From an uncultured Bacteroidota bacterium (GTDB lineage Bacteria; Bacteroidota; Bacteroidia; Chitinophagales; Chitinophagaceae): a stretch of 64,000 bases of DNA. The stretch lies in assembly GCA_903837525.1 (NCBI GenBank), contig CAILUU010000014.1, forward strand, positions 35,654-99,653, written 5' to 3'. The notes under the pieces are model-generated. The model made no database searches and was not told where the DNA came from. It saw nothing but the letters and a program-made list of their open reading frames with translations. Each line of letters starts with the position of its first letter. Positions within the stretch are counted from its first letter, which is position 1. Position numbers and translations under genes: made by a program. Below are positions 58,824 to 64,000 of the stretch, piece after piece.

Positions 58824-59495
58824 CTACCCCGGCATCCTAGTAATGTACTTCTCAATCTGTTTTATTTGATCTACAATTTGTGGGGTGGTTGGTTTATAGC
58901 TTTTTGCTTTGCGGAAAAATTCTTTAGCCGCTCTATATTCTCTTTTATTCATCATTATACTACAAAGTTGTAGATAAGCTGCAGCGTTATTTTCATTGTC
59001 CGGTAAACCAGCTCTAATGGCTTGGCGTATGTAGGTTTCGCCCTGTTTCATATCGCCTTTTTGCATAGCAAGCATTCCTAATTGTAGTTTATTTGCACCT
59101 TCCGCTTGGCCCATCTGCCCTTTCATTAGGGTACTGTTTTGCATTAATTGATTACTCTTTTTTAGGTTTTTTTCTGCTCCGTCATAATCGTTTTCTACCA
59201 TGGCTAAATTACCTTTAACCGTATAGTATACTGAGCGTACTGGCTTTATTAATAAACCCGGAAACCAAATTGAGGCTATTACTTTTTTTGCCCCCTCCAT
59301 ATCTCCCTCTTCCATATAGCTTTGTATTAAACGCATTGGCCCCATTATAAAATGACCTACAATGGCTATAAGCGCTAAAAAATATAAAATAAAAGATGGC
59401 CAAAAACCAGCTTGAATATTAGTATAAATGGCTAGTGCTAGTAAAACAACACCTATCCATAACCTATATTTTATTACAACATTTAACCACTTCAT
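58824..59495 (-). CDS. Membrane-anchored TPR protein
   Basis: A 223-residue protein. Two N-terminal helices (LWIGVVLLALAIYTNIQA, FWPSFILYFLALIAIVGHFI) are followed by TPR-like repeats: YMEEGDMEGAKKVIAS, LAMVENDYDGAEKNLKKSN, GMLAMQKGDMKQGETYIRQA and MNKREYRAAKEFFRKAKSY. The repeats face the cytosol or periplasm and should bind a partner. It stands alone. Confidence 0.8.
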   Translation of the reverse strand: MKWLNVVIKYRLWIGVVLLALAIYTNIQAGFWPSFILYFLALIAIVGHFIMGPMRLIQSYMEEGDMEGAKKVIASIWFPGLLIKPVRSVYYTVKGNLAMVENDYDGAEKNLKKSNQLMQNSTLMKGQMGQAEGANKLQLGMLAMQKGDMKQGETYIRQAIRAGLPDNENNAAAYLQLCSIMMNKREYRAAKEFFRKAKSYKPTTPQIVDQIKQIEKYITRMPG

Positions 59496-59586
59496 ACTAC
59501 AAAAATTTGGATGGCAAAGATATAATTAAGAATTAAGAATTAGGAATTATGGTTTTTGGCTTTTTCATTAGCTAGAATAGCATAGT

Positions 59587-59618
59587 TTTGTCAACCAAAT
59601 TTAGAAATTTTATATTTC
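59587..59618 (+). promoter_or_regulatory. Promoter of tRNA-Arg
   Basis: TTTG at 59587-59590, a 20-nt spacer and TATATTTC at 59611-59618 are close to TTTG / TAnnTTTG. Transcription would start a few bases before the mature tRNA. Confidence 0.6.
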
Positions 59619-59629
59619 TACAAGGTACG

Positions 59630-59701
59630 GGTCCCGTAGTTCAATGGATAGAATAGAAGTTTCCTAAACTTTAGATCCAAGTTCGATTCTTGGCGAGACC
59701 A
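59630..59701 (+). tRNA. tRNA-Arg, anticodon CCT
   Basis: A 72-nt cloverleaf. Acceptor GGTCCCG pairs with CGAGACC (one C-A mismatch), the anticodon arm is GAAGT-TTCCTAA-ACTTT with anticodon CCT at 59663-59665, and the T-arm is CCAAG-TTCGATT-CTTGG. The discriminator is A at 59701. CCA is not encoded. It reads AGG codons. A terminator follows and the neighbouring genes look acquired. Confidence 0.92.
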
Positions 59702-59703
59702 CC

Positions 59704-59755
59704 CAGCGAGAATTTTGGTCAATCTGAGAAGGTTGACCATTTTTATTTTTCGCTG
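59704..59755 (+). terminator. Terminator after tRNA-Arg
   Basis: GGTCAA (59717-59722) pairs with TTGACC (59733-59738), followed by ATTTTTATTTTT; an outer pair CAGCGA and TCGCTG embraces it. It ends the tRNA transcript. Confidence 0.75.
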
Positions 59756-60005
59756 AAATGTATGACAGACAAGAGATTACGGTGAATATACTGTTAACTC
59801 TTGGAGTTCGAAGGCTGTTATTTTCCTTATTATACAAAATCCCGTTTTGGTATATCAAATATTGCAAACGTTGCTTACCACTATAATTGCTTGTAACGTT
59901 TTGGGGCTTTGCATCCGGTCTTTTTCTTCAAAAAACTGTCGCTAAGGTGCTGTTAAGGGCTGGCGTTATCAATAAAGTATTCATGTTTTTTATGATTAAA
60001 TATTT
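59756..60005. other. Gene-free spacer with repeat-like segment
   Basis: No credible gene. It holds TAACGTTTTGGGGCT (59894-59908), nearly identical to TAACGTTTTGCGGCT at 62109-62123 on the far side of the channel gene. The region has more G+C-rich blocks than usual spacers here. It may be a remnant of cassette-type exchange next to the tRNA gene. Confidence 0.4.
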
Positions 60006-61913
60006 TCAATTATCCTCAGACAATACAATAATAGAATCACCCTCAATAAAATTAATAATGTTTGATTTTAAGGGATTAATATTTATACCATATTTTTTTT
60101 CTGAATCAGAACTCTGCGTTGAGATACGATATCCTATTGCAGTTTCGTTTAATTGTGCAGCGCTTTCTAATACGGTATAAAAATTAACTGGCTCACCATG
60201 TTTTACGTAACGGCTCACCGGTTTTAAATATACTTCAGAACCTTCCGCTTGAAATAAAATATCGTATACCTTTTTTAAATCTTTGTTTTCGCTCAACTGA
60301 CTTAACATTAATGAAATTAAATTATGGCTTATAATAAAGTCATCAGCCTTGGCAACTACCCCTAAGTCACGGTTTCTAATATCTAACATCTCAGATACAA
60401 TACTGAAGTCTTTACCCACTTTTTCGCTAAGATTACGTAAGTGTAATAAACAAATTAATGTTTTAGCATCACTTTCTTGCAAATCAATATCCATGTAACT
60501 TAATAAAATTAAATGGTCGTATGTTTCTGGTTTTAAATTAATCAAAGTGGCTTTGTCATTTATATCGCCTTTGATAAAATCTATTTTTTGATTTTGTACC
60601 GATTTTTTCAATTCAGCTATTTGCATACTAATACCATCAATATCGGCCACAATTGTAACTTGAGAACCAGAAGCAACGTAATTATCTAATTCTTCAATTA
60701 CTCGTACACCTCTGTCGTTCCAGCCTAATATTAACGTTTTTTCAATGCCCACATTTTTAATTTCAGCACGATTAAATAAATTATGTTTAATATCAAAAGT
60801 AGTTTTACCACTTAACTTAATGGTATAATCATCTTCTGATATAGCAATTACGCTATCTCCATTATTAAACACTGTGTCCATCGTTGGATTAATTAAGACT
60901 TTTTCTTCGTTGTTTAAAATGCCAATAACGGCTGAGTTTTCATAAGCAAACAGCACATCTTTAAAAGTTTTACCTGCTAATTTTGGTTCTTGCTGAAAGT
61001 AAATTTCATCTCCTTCAAACTGCAATAATTCGTTGTAAACTAAACTTAAACCAGATTGACGACAAGTTTGCGCAGTAATACGTGATATTAAATCTGATGA
61101 AAGCACAAAAGCAGCTTCGTTGTTACCAACTAAATCAGCGGCTTCCATATTTTTGGGATCTTTAATTTCTGCAACAATATTAAAAGCTTCTTTTTTTCGA
61201 TTTTTACCATTGGTTAATGCTAAAACTGTTTTTATGACATATATATCTGCATTTGCCTCTTCGTTAGCAAGTACAATTACTGAGCGTGCTGCGTTAGGAT
61301 TAACAATAGCTATATCGGATAACTCTAAAGGGCTACCGCTCCTTATAATAACTGTGGTATTTTTGAAATCCTCGATTTTTGAACGAATGTCATCTTCCAT
61401 TTCGCCTTTATCTCTATCTGCTAAAATAACGATGCGTGGCTTTTTTTGATTTGAGTTAGCTTCAATAATTTCAGAAATGATAGTAAATATCTTATCGCTC
61501 CAACCAAGAATTAAAGTATGATTGTTTTCTAAAACACGTGAACGCCCCTTTTTAAGTTCTTCTAATTTTTCGTCAATACCACTCGAAATGGTTCCAATTA
61601 AAATTGAAATTACAAATATACCACCTAAGGTAGCTGCAAAACGAACTATTCTAAATGCCCAACCTTGGTCACCACCCATTGTACCACTATCTAAAGTAGC
61701 CATTAAACTTTGCCAAGCACCTTCTATAAAACCTAATTTTTCTGCTTCCGGCTCAAGAGATCCTTTTATCCCGAATACTAAAATTAGCAAGCCTAAAACT
61801 AGTACCATAAATAGTGAGACTAGAGCTAACCATTTAATTACACCAGCTGGCCCTTTCGACATAGTGTTTTCAAAATAATAGCGAAATTTTTCGCTGAAAG
61901 TAGATTTTTGCAT
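60006..61913 (-). CDS. CASTOR/POLLUX-like ion channel with RCK domains
   Basis: A 635-residue membrane protein. A membrane helix at 26-48, a long loop, the pore-like LDSGTMGGDQG at 74-84 and a second helix at 88-110 are followed by two RCK/TrkA-N-type Rossmann domains, starting HTLILGWSDKIF at 132 and KTLILGWNDRGVRV near 396, each with a C-terminal lobe. The paired ILGWxD motif is typical of the CASTOR/POLLUX (DMI1) channels of plants and their bacterial relatives. The ion (K+ or Ca2+) is unknown. The filter differs from the plant A-D-x-G-N-H type. Confidence 0.85.
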   Translation of the reverse strand: MQKSTFSEKFRYYFENTMSKGPAGVIKWLALVSLFMVLVLGLLILVFGIKGSLEPEAEKLGFIEGAWQSLMATLDSGTMGGDQGWAFRIVRFAATLGGIFVISILIGTISSGIDEKLEELKKGRSRVLENNHTLILGWSDKIFTIISEIIEANSNQKKPRIVILADRDKGEMEDDIRSKIEDFKNTTVIIRSGSPLELSDIAIVNPNAARSVIVLANEEANADIYVIKTVLALTNGKNRKKEAFNIVAEIKDPKNMEAADLVGNNEAAFVLSSDLISRITAQTCRQSGLSLVYNELLQFEGDEIYFQQEPKLAGKTFKDVLFAYENSAVIGILNNEEKVLINPTMDTVFNNGDSVIAISEDDYTIKLSGKTTFDIKHNLFNRAEIKNVGIEKTLILGWNDRGVRVIEELDNYVASGSQVTIVADIDGISMQIAELKKSVQNQKIDFIKGDINDKATLINLKPETYDHLILLSYMDIDLQESDAKTLICLLHLRNLSEKVGKDFSIVSEMLDIRNRDLGVVAKADDFIISHNLISLMLSQLSENKDLKKVYDILFQAEGSEVYLKPVSRYVKHGEPVNFYTVLESAAQLNETAIGYRISTQSSDSEKKYGININPLKSNIINFIEGDSIIVLSEDN

Positions 61914-62108
61914 TACTTATTAATTAAAGTATTCGTTAATCATATGGCTTTTCGGTATAGCCCGGTTTTTTTGAGTGGTTCCTAGTCTCCACTTTTTAGT
62001 ATTGCAATTATAAAACATTTTTTGTCAGCAGTTAAGAATTGTTGAACCGAAGTGATAGTGGTTCTCTTGTCTGTGTCATTCCCTTGTGTTGCACTTTAAA
62101 CTTACCCA

Positions 62109-62123
62109 TAACGTTTTGCGGCT
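62109..62123 (+). repeat. TAACGTTTTGNGGCT repeat, second copy
   Basis: Fifteen bases that differ by one from 59894-59908. The first copy is 98 bases beyond the end of the channel gene and this one 196 bases beyond its start, so the pair brackets the gene. The 250-base spacer 61914-62163 holds no gene and also has CCTTGTGTTGC, found again inside the palindrome at 63704-63761. Confidence 0.5.
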
Positions 62124-62163
62124 CGGTTTTCTTTTTTGTCGTATTGTGTCCGTTTAATCTGCT

Positions 62164-63624
62164 TTACTGCTTTATAAATTTATGCGTTTGATTAAAGTTA
62201 CTTTTCAATCTTGCAAAATAAATTCCGTTAACTAAATTAGAAACATTTATTTTACTTTCATTAGTTACGATAATATCTTTTACCAATTGCCCAATCGAAT
62301 TATAAATTTGTAATTCTTGTTTTTCAGACAAATCATTTAATTGAACTGTAATAAAATCAGAAGCTGGATTTGGGCTAATTGAAAATTTCGATATTTCAGT
62401 TACATTAATAACTGTTGCCCTCTGGTATGCCCTGCATATTGGATCACCAACAACAATATCCATCCAGGAAACCAATCGAGATGCGGCATAAAAACTTTCG
62501 GCTAATGTCCAGCCTTTTGTATATCTATCAAACATAATACTCGGTGATGCAACTCCTTGAACGAGTGGCTCATCAGTATACCCTTTTACTCCTGTAACTC
62601 CTTGAGAAATTAAATCTGCAATTTTTGATTGTCCCCAATTAGTTTCATAAAAAGTTCTTGCACTTGTAGAAACTGCTGTTTCGGCTATAGCTCCTGCAAC
62701 AAAAGTTAGGGAATGATAGTTAGGTTCGCTATAATTATTGTCATTGCTTCCCCAAGAAAAATACCCTTTTAAAGGTGGCATGTTTCCTACAAATGTTAAT
62801 GTCGTATCATACTGCACAGGAATAGACTTTGCTAGTAGTCCCGTTTTTGCTTTATTCATATCCGAATTAATATCGCCATAAGCACTTTCGGCTGTAATAG
62901 TTAGTGTTTGACCTGCAACATAGGCACTGGGTACAAATGTATAAGGTTGGTTATTAGGGTTTGGATAACCCATCCAAGGAGTTGGATCGGTATCTAAAAG
63001 GATGTTTCCAGTTGTCGGAATTCCACTCAAAAGGTTTGCTTCTGCTTGCAAAGAACGTGTTGTTAATGCTATAGCATCGGCTTGTGTATATCCATCAAGT
63101 CTAGTTACTAAATGTCCTCCAAATTTAGCATGACTAAAATGCGTTGTGCTTTGCCAAAATTTGTTCAAATACGCTTCTCCCGTATAGGTTGCACCATAAT
63201 TGATGTCGCTAATATTCACGATGCTTGTTGTAGGGCTTGCTTCGTATCCCATGCCTGCAATATAGCTGTCTAGCGAGCATATTCCATTGAAGGTTTTACC
63301 AGGAACACCGCTAATTCTAATTGGAATTCCTTTAGTTAAAACAATAAAATCTATTTCTGGATGTGAATTCAAATAGGTTAGTAAAGGAGTTTTTATTTGT
63401 GTTGTAAAATTAGAATAAGATATAGTTTCATTATAATCTAACAAAGTACTATTTTGACATGATATGTTAAGTACTTTTGTTATGTTCCGTCGAGTTATAT
63501 AATCATCTGTTACAACGATTGAAACTGGACTATTGGTGTTTTTTACTACCAAAACTCTACTTTCTATTGATTGAGAAAATAGAGTATTAGAAAATACAAG
63601 AAACATTAACATTATATTTTTCAT
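62164..63624 (-). CDS. TIGR03790-type secreted protein with type IX sorting tail
   Basis: A 486-residue exported protein. The signal peptide is KNIMLMFLVFSNTLFSQ. The body has VLVVKNTNSPVSIVVTDDYI, IDFIVLTKGIPIRIS, LVTRLDGYTQADAIALTTR, ILLDTDPTPW and GYTDEPLVQGVASPSIMFDRY, which match the TIGR03790 family of unknown function. The last 80 residues are a type IX sorting domain: FSISPNPASDFITVQL, LQIYNSIGQLVKD, NLVNGIYFARL and a Lys end. It is destined for the cell surface or medium. Confidence 0.88.
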   Translation of the reverse strand: MKNIMLMFLVFSNTLFSQSIESRVLVVKNTNSPVSIVVTDDYITRRNITKVLNISCQNSTLLDYNETISYSNFTTQIKTPLLTYLNSHPEIDFIVLTKGIPIRISGVPGKTFNGICSLDSYIAGMGYEASPTTSIVNISDINYGATYTGEAYLNKFWQSTTHFSHAKFGGHLVTRLDGYTQADAIALTTRSLQAEANLLSGIPTTGNILLDTDPTPWMGYPNPNNQPYTFVPSAYVAGQTLTITAESAYGDINSDMNKAKTGLLAKSIPVQYDTTLTFVGNMPPLKGYFSWGSNDNNYSEPNYHSLTFVAGAIAETAVSTSARTFYETNWGQSKIADLISQGVTGVKGYTDEPLVQGVASPSIMFDRYTKGWTLAESFYAASRLVSWMDIVVGDPICRAYQRATVINVTEISKFSISPNPASDFITVQLNDLSEKQELQIYNSIGQLVKDIIVTNESKINVSNLVNGIYFARLKSNFNQTHKFIKQ

Positions 63625-63703
63625 TGTTCAAAAACATTAAATTTTAATTTAATTATCATCTTTCTTTTCTTTTAAGTTTCGCCACACTGAACGCTAACGT
63701 TCC

Positions 63704-63761
63704 GCGTGTAGGCGATGTTGCCTTGTGTTGCGCCTGCGGCAAGGCAATATTGCTTACACGC
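63704..63761 (+). repeat. Long hairpin with G-U pairs between two surface/defence-type genes
   Basis: Arms at 63704-63725 and 63740-63761 (22 bases each) pair completely if three G-U pairs are allowed; the three differences are all G opposite T on the plus strand. The 14-nt loop can fold further (TTGC with GCAA). Outer TAAC (63695-63698) and GTTA (63763-63766) can also pair. It lies between the TIGR03790 gene and the caspase-family gene. Confidence 0.75.
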
Positions 63762-63773
63762 TGTTATAGGCAG

Positions 63774-64000
63774 TTATTGAGTTTTACATTTTATCCCAAT
63801 AGGAAAGTCTTGTCCAAACATAAAGGTTGTAGGATACTGTGAAGTGCCTTTATATTTGTGTGTTAAAATTGGTACTTCTTCATCAATAAAGCCCTTTAAC
63901 GTTGCAGCTGTGATTTGACAATTATCTAATGAGGCTTTACCACCAAGTGCATTTAAAAGTACAAAAGTAAAAACACCATGTCCAATTTGAGTAAACTCAG
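63774..64000 (-). CDS. Caspase-family (peptidase C14-like) protein, C-terminal fragment
   Basis: The frame is open from the window end to a TAA at 63774-63776, giving 75 residues. It reads EFTQIGHGVFTFVLLNALGG, then KASLDNCQITAATLKGFIDE, EVPILTHKYKGTSQYP and FGQDFPIGIKC. This is the end of the p20/p10-like caspase fold found in bacterial metacaspase-type proteins (G-HGVFT, L-x-YI/ID, QYP, GQDFP). The catalytic His-Cys dyad lies outside the window. Such proteins act in defence or regulated proteolysis. Confidence 0.75.
   Translation of the reverse strand, partial: EFTQIGHGVFTFVLLNALGGKASLDNCQITAATLKGFIDEEVPILTHKYKGTSQYPTTFMFGQDFPIGIKCKTQ

Noticed and set aside
59664..59867. 67-codon minus-strand ORF across the tRNA
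   Set aside because: It overlaps tRNA-Arg and its terminator and has no protein-like features.
63689..63772. True integron attC site
   Set aside because: Folding is similar, but the R-box consensus (RYYYAAC and GTTRRRY) is not met and no integrase is in the window.
1..64000. CRISPR arrays, rRNA operons, complete insertion sequences
   Set aside because: No regularly spaced repeats, rRNA stretches, or transposase genes with terminal repeats were seen.

Overview
The window is AT-rich DNA of a Bacteroidota bacterium. Gene content (type IX secretion sorting tail, FISUMP protein, Thx, split MetH, lamin-tail protein) and promoters of the TTTG / TAnnTTTG type fit the phylum. A freshwater member of the Chitinophagaceae or a close relative is my inference. 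Most genes are single or in short operons of core metabolism and information processing.

Layout. 1-8.1 kb: the end of a DUF420 membrane protein, an OB-fold protein, an alkyltransferase-like DNA repair protein, DUF5522, trmB, an unidentified structured ncRNA, an Lrp regulator, an oligopeptide permease, a family-2 glycosyltransferase, and a marR / acyl-CoA dehydrogenase operon. 8.4-19.8 kb: a lone 2-oxoacid:ferredoxin oxidoreductase beta subunit, asd, a lamin-tail surface protein, a Zn-ribbon protein and a FISUMP lipoprotein-like gene between three copies of a palindromic repeat, then a PfkB kinase, rnhB, ctaA, a diacylglycerol-kinase-like gene and fabH.

20.1-23.0 kb is the most striking segment. 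It holds a proton-pumping proteorhodopsin (DTE motif, Met at the tuning site, and a Gly at the site that opens a window for a carotenoid antenna), followed by one 668-residue ORF that joins lycopene beta-cyclase (CrtY) to beta-carotene 15,15'-dioxygenase (Blh). One polypeptide would therefore take lycopene to beta-carotene and on to retinal, the chromophore of the adjacent pump.

23.2-33 kb: obg, then a phenylacetate catabolic cluster (paaE, debris, paaA-B-C-D-G-I), a free-standing HNH endonuclease and ligA. 33-48 kb: an amidohydrolase, a NrtR-like regulator, an outer-membrane barrel, rplM-rpsI-rpsB-tsf, ggt, a methyltransferase, an SPFH protein, pyrH, a decayed coiled-coil gene, pdxH, thx, hup, DUF4286, xth and a frameshifted membrane gene. 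47.8-59.5 kb: split methionine synthase, a YceI fusion, recR, an Ig-like lipoprotein, a UvrD helicase-nuclease, an SRPBCC protein and a TPR protein. 59.6-64 kb: tRNA-Arg(CCT) followed by single genes separated by palindromic or repeated spacers: a CASTOR/POLLUX-like channel, a TIGR03790 secreted protein, and a caspase-family gene cut by the window end.

Two genome-wide themes recur. Short palindromic segments are inserted in frame inside several coding genes (glycosyltransferase, paaC, paaD, ligA). Many intergenic regions hold decayed gene remnants. All family calls are from reading the sequence; no search was run.
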